Source of the DNA: Argopecten irradians
Taxonomy: Eukaryota; Mollusca; Bivalvia; Pectinida; Pectinidae
Reading direction: 5' to 3'
Assembly (NCBI RefSeq): GCF_041381155.1
Contig: NC_091145.1
Span: forward strand, 39,261,882 to 39,325,881
Length of the DNA stretch: 64,000 nt
The position numbers and the translations under genes are program-made. Shown piece after piece: positions 12,651 to 24,491 of this stretch. The notes beneath the pieces were generated by a model, which worked only from the letters and a program-made list of their open reading frames with translations, searched no databases and was not told where the DNA came from. Positions within the stretch are counted from its first letter, which is position 1. Each line of letters opens with the position of its first letter.

Positions 12651-13909
12651 ATATGATTTATTTCCCCAACAATGCTGTGGCCTGCGGTGATCTACCAGCG
12701 ATATCGATGAAGCCATACACGAGCGGCCGTGGTCTGGTCAGGTGGTTCACGTTTTGTTTATATCATATCGTGTTGTGAACAGCTTTTTCATGTTTAACAG
12801 AAACATGATACATTGAAATAAATCATTTATTCATAAACACCTTTTTCACAACCTCAATTTATACGTATGAACAAAATCGGGAACGTGTGATGGCCCGGCA
12901 GCGCTTCGATAGGTGGCTTCGACACTAAATCTACACTTGTTATATTTAGCAATAAACAAATGAAAATATAAAAATGTTAACATCCGTAACATGTGAAACA
13001 ATAAGAAACCATTTCAAAATCAGAATTTGCAAGTATGAAAGTATAAACTTTTGTCAAAGTATCGATTATGAAGCAGGGATGTACGTATCTGTTATTGTTT
13101 TTATCAGTCGCCAAGTCAATCACTAAATAACTTTATACGTATCAATAAATAGTTGTATTATGATTGTTTATTTGGCTTAGAGACAATGGGACCTGTCATG
13201 TAACATTTTAACTAATAATTAGTTTGTATTTCAACTGGTAGAAAAAAATAACCAAAGGAATATATATTATAATGTGTTAAAAACCAATTAATTCAAAACA
13301 AACTATCATGAACTTGTAGTGTTCTATTGGCCTATATTAACTGCTGTTGTGAATAGTATAAAAATAAACATGTAAACTGCGCTTTCAAGCGTTAAAATTA
13401 ATATAACCGTATGTAAAATGTAACAATATAGTTGTCTCTTTATCTACGGGTATTATCTACGGGTAAAACATTTGATACTGATAACAATTTCATATATGCA
13501 ACACTTATTGGATAATCATTACTTATTAATCAATAACTATTTCTTTATGTTGCAAAAACACAGATATTGAATATGTGCAAACTATATGAAAACATAACAA
13601 AAGTATAGCATACATGTATAGTTTATGAGTTACTTTCCTTACATTTTTTTTAACTCTGTGTTTTTCTTCTTTCTTTTTTTTTTTTTTTTTTTAAGTAAGT
13701 AACTTTGTGAATTGTATTAGATAAAATGTAAAATGTTTTGTTGTGTATGAGAAAAATATACCTATACCTAAAACCTCTATGTAGCCACGAGGCCAAATGA
13801 CTGAGGAGGAAAGGGAGGGAGGACAGAAGGGTGGAACCCCATAAAGTTATTGTTAGTTTTACATTATGTAAATTGGTTTTACATTGAAAAACCTCAATTT
13901 CTTTTCAGT
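12651..13909. other. intergenic, contains a poly-T tract
   Basis: AT-rich non-coding sequence. A 19-bp T homopolymer lies at 13,674-13,692. No gene recognised. Confidence 0.5.
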
Positions 13910-14239
13910 AATACGCTACCATAACTTTAGTATGCGAATTTGTCTTACCGTAATGGAGAGTCCGAAGCCAGGCAGCCCAGTCAAATGGCAAATGTAGGGG
14001 ACAGGCCCCAGGCAGAGAATATAAAAGAGGGTTGAATGAACAAAGGAAAAAACGGATATACCTCCCCGTGGAAAGAGGTACACCATTGTGAAACCTGCTC
14101 GCATAATGTTAAAAGACCATAAATGTATATAATGTCTACTGAGGACGAACAGTCACAGACTGAGTCATCACAACTGGGCCCAAGGAAAACAGTCCAACAG
14201 AGTGGAAGGACAGAGACCGGAGGTGAAAGTAGACTGACC

Positions 14240-15095
14240 ACGCTAAACGGCAGAAGACATGATGTCCTGGTACAAGGACCTATTGCGGAGAGCCAAAGAA
14301 GTCGCAAGGGCTCTAACCTCATGAACCCTCACCTTGCATTTCGCATGAGATTGATCATTAGACGGCTCATAAGCAATCTTGATCACCTCACATATCAAAG
14401 TGGAGATGGACTGGGAGGAGATATCCTGCTGACCCTGTTTTAAGGTCGCGACAGGAACAAAGCATCTGATAATTCTCCCCAGACTCAATAGAGACTGACA
14501 GGAAAGGGATTCTAATGGAATTGGGCGAAAAATCTGGTTCCCAATTTTTTGCCCAAATTGCAGGATCAGTGAGAAGGGTAACAGCAGAGCTAGCTCTTGC
14601 CCAAGAAATACGCGAAGAGCGAAAAGACAATGCATAACTATCACTTCTCCTGTGGCCTGAGGCACCAGCAAGCAGGAAGACAGTCTTAAAAGTTAAATAA
14701 TTTATGGAGACCGATCCTAAAGGCACATTAGAAGCCGAAGCCCCCATTTGTGACTCTAACACGAGTTATAGGTTCCACTGTGGAGCTAACTACTGTACGT
14801 TAGGCCTGTCCAGATTGAACCCCCGAATCAAGACAGACAAAGAAATGAAGATCCTACCTCTGGTCTACCACGGAAAGAAAGTACACTGGCAATAGCTGTG
14901 CGATAGCCTGCAATAGTACATGATTGCGCTCCCTAAACAGCAAGGAGAAGGGAACTCGCAATTAGCTGGGCAGAGGCCATGACCGGATCAATCTTCCTGA
15001 CGATACACCAATCAAAGAAGATCTTCCAGCGTGACTGGTAGACGGCAGGGGAGAAAGACCTAATTGATCGGGCGATACGAGCTGACATATCCGAA
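14240..15095 (-). pseudogene. DIRS tyrosine recombinase, frameshifted
   Basis: The core-binding part is readable as SARIARSIRSFSPAVYQSRW and FFDWCIVRKIDPVMAS at about 14,980-15,090. The catalytic part begins LTFKTVFLLAGASGHRRSD near 14,640-14,700, with the first catalytic arginine in the HRRS region. It continues with RISWARASSAVTLLTDPA. The HxxR box is VRVHEVRALATSLA near 14,310. The nucleophilic tyrosine region cannot be placed confidently. Frame changes between these blocks make the gene non-functional. Confidence 0.7.
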
Positions 15096-16420
15096 GAAAA
15101 GCCTGTCTGAGCTAGGACTCCTGAAATCACGTCCAAGCGTGAAGGTAACGTCTGGGGCCGATTTGTTTTTGGTGGGAGAACCAGAGGACGAGCCACCAGA
15201 AACGACAAGAGCTCCGAAAACCAGGGTTGTCGCGGCAACAGTGGCGCTATCGGAAAGAGGGAGCAATAATGCTCCGGAAACTTCTGTAGAACCCTGCGTC
15301 CACGGCCCAAGCCATTTGGTTTGGCACGGAGAGACAAAGGTTGACAACTGATTATTGACAAAAGAGGCAAAAAGGTCGAGGGATATAGATGCCGTTATGT
15401 CATAACCAGCTCGCGCCGCCTGGAGATTATCCGCCAGAACATTTGCCCTTTCTGGAAGATGCTTGACTAACATTGGTTAACTGCATTTCCTTATAGATAG
15501 GAATAATACGGAAATACTGATAGCGAGGGCACAAAGGACGTGAGCTGGTGCCCCTGTCTCTCCAGATAAGCGACCACTGTAGAGTTGTCCGTAGCCATTC
15601 AAACCGCATTGGAATGCATAATCTTCTAAAAAGACTGCAGAGAAAACAGAACAGCCATCATCTTCTGCATGTTCCCCAGACCATGCCATCGACTGGCAAT
15701 GGATGTCGAAATAAGCCCCTAACACTGCCATGAACGCATCCCTGAACATGGTCACGGTGGGAGCAGGCATGGACGACAATGTAACCCCCTGAAGAACATT
15801 TGTAATTGCCTTTCAGAGTACACCACCGAACAAACCCCTTGAGTTGAGATAACACAAAATATTTAGAGACCAACGAATTTCGACGAGGGACCGGCCGATG
15901 AAGGTCAGAGGAAGATCTCTGGCCTTTTCGAATTTCTTCAAAGGTGGAATGACAATACCATGAACCGTGTGGAAACGGTTTCCCAAGAAGACAATGTTTT
16001 AATAAGGGGAACCTCATACTCTTTAAGGAACTAAGCCAACTTTAAGCAAAAGTTTCATGACCAGACGGGTGTTCCGATCCAAAGATTGTTGTGAACATGC
16101 ATATGTCTTCCCTAGAGTGCAGAAATCATACTACAACCAGCAGCAGTTGATGGGACACAAAGCTCTCAACCTCTTGCGGATCAGAAATATTCTGGAATAG
16201 AAGCCGAGTGTGTAGTCCACAATAGGCACCTCCTCGACCACGCACTTTAAAAGCATGGTCCTTACTTCCTCCCGGATGGAAACTGCCTTCTCCGGATCCC
16301 CCGAAGGAGGGTAAAAAATACATGCTTTGACACAAATTTCGGATGCCGCAAGTATGGAATGCCAAACCGCTCCTTCACTACAGAAAAGGCTCAAGAGTCC
16401 TGTGTGATATCCTTCCATTG
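15060..16420 (-). pseudogene. DIRS reverse transcriptase and RNase H, frameshifted
   Basis: The start of the RT domain is visible at about 16,160-16,300 as IREEVRTMLLKCVVEEVP followed by GFYSRIFLIRK, the pattern of DIRS reverse transcriptases. The RNase H part follows near 15,680-15,760 (VLGAYFDIHCQSMAWSGEH). At 15,390-15,475 comes HLPERANVLADNLQAAR, which in intact elements reads as the end of RNase H. A proline-rich linker typical of the group (PLLPRQPWFSELLSFL) lies near 15,230. The catalytic DD region of the RT is not preserved in a readable frame. At least four frame changes separate these blocks. Confidence 0.7.
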
Positions 16421-16429
16421 ACTCTAGAA

Positions 16430-17290
16430 AGAAGGTGGGCTGACGATCTCCTACAGTAAGATGAAAACGAGGAATATCGAGACTTTCAAAGATGGAGAAT
16501 TGTTGCCTAACCCAAACCCTAATTTACGAGAGGAGGACTTGAATCTTAGACTGGCTGAATTCTCAAGAACAGACCTTTCGTATGGAACGATCAAGGACGG
16601 AGAAACGAATTAGGAACTTTTCGTCTTGTCCCAATGAGGCTTTGTACTCTTCCTACCCTTCCCAATGTTACCCTTGAAATAAGGCTTTGACTTCGGTCGC
16701 ATATAACAGTGGGAGCAGAATTTCTAGCCTTCTTCTTTGGTGGTGCTGACCTCTGTGAGGTAATGGCCTTCAACGTCTGAATTCTCTTCAAAAAAGGGCA
16801 GAAGGGATCACGTCCTGCTTCAAATCAGAACAGAAGGAAGAATAAGCTCTGAGAAAGGGTAATCAACAAACTGGACCGGTAAGGTTCTTTGACAGAGCGG
16901 TTTTGTTTTTAAAACATAGAGAAACGCCTAGCCAACAAGACATTGACGAGCAATGACACCTTCAAAGAAACCAATGCTCTCAATGTCCTGTTCAGGGCAG
17001 AAGTATTCAAGTTTATATATGACATTCTGGATGGAGAGACGCAACAGCCTCTCCATCTTGTGGTGCTCCTTGGAGCCGAACAATACCTGGTTCACTGACC
17101 AAGTTTCCAGAGTTCAACACTCAAGCTAAGCTGGCAAACAGGACGGCAGTCTATCGTGTATTGCATAACCAGGGGCATGAACCTTAGACCAAAACTGAGG
17201 TGCAACAGGGCTAACCTATGCGTGCGAGATGAGGAAAAATTCTTCTTCATAACTCGAGTTAAGATATGAATGCCATTGACCACTTTTCCT
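16430..17290 (-). pseudogene. DIRS gag-like region, decayed
   Basis: Minus-strand translation gives broken blocks upstream of the reverse transcriptase. They include NQVLFGSKEHHKMERLLRL-like residues near 17,050 and a basic PPKKKARN stretch near 16,720. A basic tail at the end of Gag is common in DIRS elements. No zinc knuckle is visible. Assignment rests mainly on position before the reverse transcriptase. Confidence 0.45.
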
Positions 17291-17319
17291 TGTTAGATAA
17301 ACACCCGTCAAATTGTCCA

Positions 17320-17480
17320 ATGAAAATGTCTAGTTAAACATCTTATTACACGTGGGAATCATAATAAACGAACTCAACTCATTGGTCAGTAAAAGCACGT
17401 GAACTGAATATTGAATTTGAATGCGTTGGGTTAAAAGGAACTCGGGTCTAATTCCTAGATTCGTATGATCTTAAACGGTT
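17320..17480 (+). repeat. old outlying copy of the 223-bp satellite
   Basis: This segment reads AATCATAATAAACG, then ACTCATTGGTCAGTA, then GGAACTCGGGTCTAATTCC. These correspond to successive landmarks of the homogeneous satellite to the right, with about 20-25 percent divergence by eye. It looks like an early copy that escaped later homogenisation. Confidence 0.55.
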
Positions 17481-17559
17481 TTTCGACTCCCTTTCTACGC
17501 TATATTGAGTTTTACTGTGATTATATGTTCCTAAAGGTTCCGAAGACGATTACTGTAAA

Positions 17560-18239
17560 ATACTAGAACACTGACACGTCAAAAAAGGCCCCGCTCAAGG
17601 TCTTTGCGATTAGGAAAAGTAATATCTTGACAATGAAATGTACAATTGAAGCTCTGATTTCGAAATGATTGATGACAGTATTGTACAAGAAATCTTAGGG
17701 GATTCTTGGCGCCTATCAAAGAATGATGTATGTCTGACGAAAGAGGAATATTTTCTCTGCTTTTGTAACTATAAATATTAAAATCCAAGATGGCTGCCTC
17801 TTGGCCATCTTGTTGATTTTGTTTGATTGAGTTGTATGGCCCATTTAGGGCTATCTTGTTGATAGATCGGTTCAAAAATGCCTTATACGCAACTAGGATC
17901 TAGGGGAAACCAACCTCTGAAATTTCAGACAGCTCTCTGTAAATAGAGATAAATATCTTCAACTACCAAAATCAAAGTTGTTTCTCTGTCGGCCATCATG
18001 TTGATCGATTGGCCCTAAAATGTAATGTGCAGAACAAGGGCACTAAGGTAACCTACATCTGCAATTTAAGACTTCTTGGTAACAAAAAAAAGACCTAAAA
18101 AGGACAGGCGGGCGGACAGACGGACGCACGAACAGACGGACGGACAGATAGACTGACAACCTGATTACTATAAGGCACCAGTATTACGATACGGGGCCAT
18201 ATTAAGCATCAAGATATTCATTAAAGTCTTTAAAGGCAA
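17560..18239. repeat. dispersed repeat with GGCCATCTTGTTGATT units
   Basis: Diverged sub-units each contain a GGCCATCTTGTTGAT-like string (17,803-17,818; about 17,850; about 17,990). The right end is a purine-rich GGACGGACAGA run (18,105-18,160) followed by a CACCAGTATTACGATACGGG block. I associate this ending with an abundant molluscan repeat. No coding potential. Confidence 0.55.
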
Positions 18240-21200
18240 TGTTTAGGCCAACATCGGCTTAACCAGAACTAGGATCTGGTTCCTAGATTCGTATAATATT
18301 AAACAGAAAAGAACAGGTCTCGTTGTCGGCTTCGTGTAAAGAAATCTACACTGAAATGATTTTTACTTTGATTACATGTTCCTGAAATTTCAAAGACGAT
18401 TGCTGTAAAAATAAATCTTAAAAAGTCAATCTATGCAAGCGTCGGCTCTAAACTCACCTCGGGTCTGGTTCCTAGTTCCGATCAAATAAAGGGAACTCGA
18501 ATATGGTTCCTAGTTCTGTTTGAGCTTAAACAGAACCCGGGTCTGGTTCCTGGTTCCGTTTAAGTTAAACGGAACCGGGGTCTAGGTGTCAAACCCGCTG
18601 AAGAAATTCTGTTCTGTGTTGTATTATTCATGGAAGCTTTAAGTTCGATTTCAGAATTACAATGGTAATTAAACATTTTATTAGAGGTAGAAATTCTAAT
18701 AAACGGAACCCGGCTGGTTGACCAGTATTTTTGTTAAACGGAACTCGGGTCTGGTTCCTAGTTCCGTTTAAGTTAAACGGAACTGGGGTCTAGGTGTCAG
18801 ATCCGTTTAATAAAATATGTGTTATAGAGATAAATTATATAAGTTGTATCGTTCCTGAAAGCTCAGAGCTACATTCCTTTATAACATATGTAATCTAATA
18901 TCTTATAAGAGGTAGAAATCCTAATAAACGGAACTCGGCTCATTGACCAGTATCTTTGTGTTAAACGGAACTCGGGTGTGGTTCCTAGTTCCGTTTAAGT
19001 TAAACGGAACTGAGGTCTAGGTATCAGATCCGTTTAAGGAAATCTGTGTTATAGAGATTACTTCTGTGTTGTATCGTTGCTGAAAGCTCAGAGTTCGATT
19101 CCTATATATAATATGTAATTGAACATGCAATTAGAGGTAGAAATCCTAATAAACGGAACTCGGCTCGTTGACCAGTATTTTTGTTAAACGGAACTCGGGT
19201 CTGGTTCCTAGTTCCGTTTAAGTTAAACGGAACTGAGGTCTAGGTATCAGATCCGTTTAAGGAAATCTGTGTTATAGAGATTAATTCTGTGTTGTATCGT
19301 TGCTGAAAGCTCAGAGTTCGATTCCTATATATAATATGTAATTGAACATGCAATTAGAGGTAGAAATCCTAATAAACGGAACTCGGCTCGTTGACCAGTA
19401 TTTTTGTTAAACGGAACTCGGGTCTGGTTCCTAGTTCCGTTTAAGTTAAACGGAACTGAGGTCTAGGTATCAGATCCGTTTAAGGAAATCTGTGTTATAG
19501 AGATTAATTCTGTGTTGTATCGGTGCTGAAAGCTCAGAGTTCGATTCCTATATATAATATGTAATTGAACATGCAATTAGAGGTAGAAATCCTAATAAAC
19601 GGAACTCGGCTCATTGACCAGTATCTTTGTGTTAAACGGAACTCGGGTGTGGTTCCTAGTTCCGTTTAAGTTAAACGGAACTGAGGTCTAGGTATCAGAT
19701 CCGTTTAAGGAAATCTGTGTTATAGAGATTAATTCTGTGTTGTATCGGTGCTGAAAGCTCAGAGTTCGATTCCTATATATAATATGTAATTGAACATGCA
19801 ATTAGAGGTAGAAATCCTAATAAACGGAACTCGGGTCGTTGACCAGTATTTTTGTTAAACAGAACTCGGGTCTGGTTCCTAGTTCCGTTTAAGTTAAACG
19901 GAACTCGGGTCTGGTTCCTAGTTCCGTTTAAGTTAAACGGAACTGAGGTCTAGGTATCAGATCCGTTTAAGGAAATCTGTGTTATAGAGATTAATTCTGT
20001 GTTGTATCGTTGCTGAAAGCTCAGAGTTCGATTCCTATATATAATATGTAATTGAACATGCAATTAGAGGTAGAAATCCTAATAAACGGAACTCGGCTCG
20101 TTGACCAGTATTTTTGTTAAACGGAACTCGGGTCTGGTTCCTAGTTCCGTTTAAGTTAAACGGAACTGAGGTCTAGGTATCAGATCCGTTTAAGGAAATC
20201 TGTGTTATAGAGATTACTTCTGTGTTGTATCGGTGCTGAAAGCTCAGAGTTCGATTCCTATATATAATATGTAATTGAACATGCAGTTAGAGGTAGAAAT
20301 CCTAATAAACGGATCTCGGATCGTTGACCAGTATTTTTGTTAAACAGAACTCGGGTCTGGTTCCTAGTTCCGTTTAAGTTAAACGGAACTGAGGTCTAGG
20401 TATCAGATCCGTTTAAGGAAATCTGTGTTATAGAGATTACTTCTGTGTTGTATCGTTGCTGAAAGCTCAGAGTTCGATTCCTATATATAATATGTAATTG
20501 AACATGAATTACAGCTAGAAATCCTAATAAACGGAACTCGGCTCGTTGACCAGTATTTTTGTTAAACGGAACTCGGGTCTGGTTCCTAGTTCCGTTTAAG
20601 TTAAACGGAACTGAGGTCTAGGTATCAGATCCGTTTAAGGAAATCTGTGTTATAGAGATTAATTCTGTGTTGTATCGTTGCTGAAAGCTCAGAGTTCGAT
20701 TCCTATATATAATATGTAATTGAACATGCAATTAGAGGTAGAAATCCTAATAAACGGAACTCGGCTCGTTGACCAGTATTTTTGTTAAACAGAACTCGGG
20801 TCTGGTTCCTAGTTCCGTTTAAGTTAAACGGAACTCGGGTCTGGTTCCTAGTTCCGTAACTGAGGTCTAGGTATCAGATCCGTTTAAGGAAATCTGTGTT
20901 ATAGAGATTAATTCTGTGTTGTATCGGTGCTGAAAGCTCAGAGTTCGATTCCTATATATAATATGTAATTGAACATGCAATTAGAGGTAGAAATCCTAAT
21001 AAACGGAACTCGGGTCGTTGACCAGTATTTTTGTTAAACAGAACTCGGGTCTGGTTCCTAGTTCCGTTTAAGTTAAACGGAACTCGGGTCTGGTTCCTAG
21101 TTCCGTTTAAGTTAAACGGAACTGAGGTCTAGGTATCAGATCCGTTTAAGGAAATCTGTGTTATAGAGATTAATTCTGTGTTGTATCGTTGCTGAAAGCT

Positions 21201-22093
21201 CAGAGTTCGATTCCTATATATAATATGTAATTGAACATGCAATTACAGGTAGAAATCCTAATAAACGGAACTCGGCTCGTTGACCAGTATTTTTGTTAAA
21301 CGGAACTCGGGTCTGGTTCCTAGTTCCGTTTAAGTTAAACGGAACTGAGGTCTAGGTATCAGATCCGTTTAAGGAAATCTGTGTTATAGAGATTACTTCT
21401 GTGTTGTATCGTTGCTGAAAGCTCAGAGTTCGATTCCTATATATAATATGTAATTGAACATGCAATTACAGCTAGAAATCCTAATAAACGGAACTCGGCT
21501 CGTTGACCAGTATTTTTGTTAAACGGAACTCGGGTCTGGTTCCTAGTTCCGTTTAAGTTAAACGGAACTGAGGTCTAGGTATCAGATCCGTTTAAGGAAA
21601 TCTGTGTTATAGAGATTAATTCTGTGTTGTATCGGTGCTGAAAGCTCAGAGTTCGATTCCTATATATAATATGTAATTGAACATGCAATTAGAGGTAGAA
21701 ATCCTAATAAACGGAACTCGGCTCGTTGACCAGTATTTTTGTTAAACAGAACTCGGGTCTGGTTCCTAGTTCCGTTTAAGTTAAACGGAACTGAGGTCTG
21801 GTTCCTAGTTCCGTTTAAGTAACTGAGGTCTAGGTATCAGATCCGTTTAAGGAAATCTGTGTTATAGAGATTAATTCTGTGTTGTATCGTTGCTGAAAGC
21901 TCAGAGTTCGATTCCTATATATAATATGTAATTGAACATGCAATTAGAGGTAGAAATCCTAATAAACGGAACTCGGCTCGTTGACCAGTACTTTTGTTAA
22001 ACGGAACTCGGGTCTGGTTCCTAGTTCCGTTTAAGTTAAACGGAACTCGGGTCTGGTTCCTAGTTCCGTTTATTAAACGGAACTAGGAACTAG
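18240..22093 (+). repeat. 223-bp satellite, about 15 monomers, with 262-bp variants
   Basis: Successive GGTAGAAATCCTAATAAACG landmarks at 19,136, 19,359, 19,582 and 19,807 give a 223-bp period. Some monomers are 262 bp (19,807 to 20,069, for instance) because a 39-bp segment containing CTCGGGTCTGGTTCCTAG is duplicated. Each monomer carries a near-perfect palindrome, AGTTCCGTTTAA then G then TTAAACGGAACT. Each also carries GAGTTCGATTCCTATATATA, which contains a tRNA-type B-box-like sequence (GTTCGATTC). The left monomers (18,240-18,900) are diverged and the central ones nearly identical. That gradient fits unequal exchange acting mainly in the middle. Confidence 0.95.
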
Positions 22094-22215
22094 GAACTCG
22101 CAACCAACTTCATACTGGAGACTTGACCTACTTATCATTTGTCCAAATTGGAATAGCGTCTTTTGTACAAAAATGTCAAAATGATAGAGAAATTCTGATC
22201 TGTATACAGATAACC

Positions 22216-22413
22216 ATGAGGAAACAGGTGATCGCACTCTCCATTGCTGTAGCTCTACTTAGTGCTGCCGTTGGTACCAAAGAAGTGAACATGAAGAAGA
22301 AGAAGCAGCTTGGCCGGACTGGATTGGAGATTGGAGCATTATCTGCAGTAGCGGCAGGTACTGGTATAGCCGCTGAAACTGCATTAGCAGCAGGCGCCGG
22401 GAGGCTGTTGTAG
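22216..22413 (+). CDS. small putative secreted Ala/Gly-rich peptide
   Basis: The ATG at 22,216 has a good context (A at -3) and opens a 65-codon frame. The first 20 residues, MRKQVIALSIAVALLSAAVG, are a textbook signal peptide: a short basic n-region, then a hydrophobic core with small residues at the cleavage point. A short cationic segment follows (NMKKKKQLGR), then an Ala/Gly-rich hydrophobic stretch (GALSAVAAGTGIAAETALAA). An upstream in-frame ATG at 22,123 would add 31 residues before the signal peptide, so I reject it. The stop at 22,413 may be caused by a single-base indel. Another frame continues with VVVGAAAVDSAIHHHFG and ends at 22,493, exactly at a poly(A) signal. No family recognised. 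A secreted effector or matrix peptide is possible but unproven. Confidence 0.55.
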   Translation: MRKQVIALSIAVALLSAAVGTKEVNMKKKKQLGRTGLEIGALSAVAAGTGIAAETALAAGAGRLL

Positions 22414-22492
22414 TTGGTGCGGCAGCCGTCGATTCAGCCATACATCATCATTTCGGTACGGTCCATGCAATTTCTGAGACACCAGGAAACTA

Positions 22493-22520
22493 AATAAAAT
22501 TCTCATAATACATGAATAAA
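22493..22520 (+). promoter_or_regulatory. two poly(A) signals downstream of the small secreted peptide gene
   Basis: AATAAA occurs at 22,493-22,498 and again at 22,515-22,520, 80 to 110 bases after the called stop. The first overlaps the stop codon of the alternative, frameshifted 3' frame. The motif is common in AT-rich DNA. The support comes from its position directly behind the open frame. Confidence 0.45.
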
Positions 22521-22759
22521 CATTAGCAAAAATAACATGTCAAAAATACACCTCATCAAGAATAATGATTCCCACTAAAGCTTCCGATCCAAAGTATTTT
22601 ACACGAAATTCCCCGATCTTTTTTCGCACAACAAATGTTAAATTTTAAGTAACATTTTCCAGCTTCGGAACAAAGTACATGTACACCCCATATCTTACCA
22701 GGAATGAGTCTAATATCCCCAAGCCCAGAACCTGATATTTTACTCACAGATTAATTTAG

Positions 22760-22970
22760 AAGTGAAATTGACAAAGTGGCAATCAAAGTCATTCATGCAA
22801 GGGGAGAGGATGGTGTCGTCCGATATGTTTTCCCGATGAGAAGGAAGTCCAAGGAGGGTCCTATGGCGTCTGTGGGACAAGTGTTGCGTTTCAACGATCT
22901 GATGAAACAATACATTCAGGGAAGAAGCAACTTAACTTTCAACAAAAACAAGTTAAAATATTCATCATGA
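22760..22970 (+). CDS. candidate terminal exon, unidentified
   Basis: An open frame follows the acceptor-like AATTTAG ending at 22,759 and closes with TGA at 22,968-22,970. It encodes about 69 residues, including VAIKVIHARGEDGVVRYVFP, MRRKSKEGPMASVGQVLRF and NDLMKQYIQGRSNLTF. The composition (mixed charged and hydrophobic residues, few low-complexity runs) looks protein-like. There is no good ATG start, so it would be a 3' exon. It might belong with the secreted peptide gene 350 bases upstream, but no linking evidence exists. I do not recognise the family. Confidence 0.35.
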
Positions 22971-23495
22971 AGGCATTAAATGATACCGCTTTCCAATGAC
23001 AAATGCGTTGAGTTATCTTTAAGAAGAAATATGAGGTTGACATACATTTCCTTACTTATGCACCGTACACATGCACACATAGGCACTCGTTCGAAGTTGA
23101 GGCATAGAAGAAGACGTTAAAAGGCCAAAAAGGCGACGAGTGTCACGTACAATGTACAAGTCGAGATATAAAATTTGATATTTGATCTGATTGTATATCT
23201 CGCTCAGAATATTCGGCAATAATGTAAAATGTCTCATCTCGTGGAAACTTGTTCCATGGTATACCGTAATCTGCATGTGTCACAGAATTTTATGGTAAAG
23301 CTGTCCCTACTACACTAATTTGGCGGCTAGCATCAAACATGAAAATATTTCGTATATATCAATTAAGAAGGAACATTGCAGATACATGCTCAGTGATTTA
23401 TTAAGGCATTTAAAACAAATCATATTTCGTACAACAATGCAATAACTTTCATGAAGTTGTTTTTAGTATATAGTGAATTGAAGTGCATGGTGATG
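22971..23495. other. intergenic, nothing recognised
   Basis: No repeats or exons seen. Confidence 0.5.
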
Positions 23496-23692
23496 GTATG
23501 GAAGCGTATCGGGCTTACATAAGAAAATATTTTTCAGGATGACGAAAATGTTTTATTTGGCGCCAGAAAAATGAAGTGGCGGCAGCCAGGTAGTTATTTG
23601 GCGACTACCAATAATCATATGGAAGCCGCCAAATAAAACATTTTCGTTATCATGAACGATATCATGTGAGCCTAATACGCTTCCGTATTACG
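23496..23692. mobile_element. long imperfect palindrome (foldback MITE-like)
   Basis: The inner arms are GACGAAAATGTTTTATTTGG at about 23,541 and the complementary CCAAATAAAACATTTTCGTT at about 23,628. The outer arms are GGAAGCGTATCGGGCTTACAT-like (23,500-23,520) and ATGTGAGCCTAATACGCTTCC-like (23,664-23,684). Arms of about 70 bp with a few mismatches flank a spacer of about 55 bp containing GGCGGCAGCC and GGCGACTACC. This is a foldback structure with no coding capacity. I could not identify a clear target duplication. Confidence 0.65.
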
Positions 23693-24491
23693 GAGCAATT
23701 GATAAACGTGCATATGATTCAACTCATTATCAAGCTTTCTCACTAAGACACACAATCCCTCTCAATACAGCGAAGTTAAGGTATAAAGAGAACCTGTCAA
23801 ACGTTAAAAAAAACCTTGCTGTTTGCTACATTTGCTTTATAGACACGAAATAAAATGATGGTTGTAGATATTGATGAGACTATGGATTTGTCAAATCAAT
23901 CTGTGATAAAGCTGACAATTTAGCATGTGATATATTTTCTAATATATCAAAAAAAATTCAACGAATAATACACAATGAAGATAAAAAATTCATCACGAAT
24001 CAAAGATACTTATATTCTCAGACAATAGGATACCTTAATTAATCACAAGTATGTTAAGAGAGACTCCATCAATACATCATGAAATAAGTATATGTTGCCG
24101 TATTTCGCCACTTGATTGCAGTCTTTGTTAAAACTAGCCATGCATTTTGGCAGTCACTTATGACACATATTTAATAGCCACTGAAAGAGATATGTAAAAT
24201 TTGACCTCTTATAAATTAAACCTTCTTAGGATAGAATATTTCTAATTGAAAGTAAACTAGACATTATACATAATGACTACATTAAAATCGAAATTCCACA
24301 GAAAGTACGCCCAAACGATATTAAAAGCTGCTAAAAGGATAAGATACAATAGAATAAAAAACAATGTAATGTAAAACGTGAAATACATTTGCAATTACAA
24401 TTACATCTAAAATATTAAACTAAAAACATTTATTTAACATGTAGATCTAATCAAAACACTAAATTCATTTTGCAATAAATAAACCATCAAT
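23693..24491. other. intergenic, nothing recognised
   Basis: AT-rich sequence without convincing features. Confidence 0.5.

Larger units (their letters stand above)
13910..17290 (-). mobile_element. DIRS-like tyrosine-recombinase retroelement, decayed
   Basis: Read on the minus strand, the segment runs gag-like, reverse transcriptase, RNase H, tyrosine recombinase. This order and the recombinase identify the DIRS group, whose members integrate by a tyrosine recombinase and not by a DDE integrase. The reading frame is broken by many frameshifts and stops, so the copy is dead. I could not find the split inverted terminal repeats or the internal complementary region, so the outer limits are approximate. 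The base composition is clearly more GC-rich than the flanks. Confidence 0.8.

Noticed and set aside
14123..14443. Plus-strand open frames over the DIRS element
   Set aside because: Antisense to recognisable recombinase blocks. The plus-strand translation resembles nothing.
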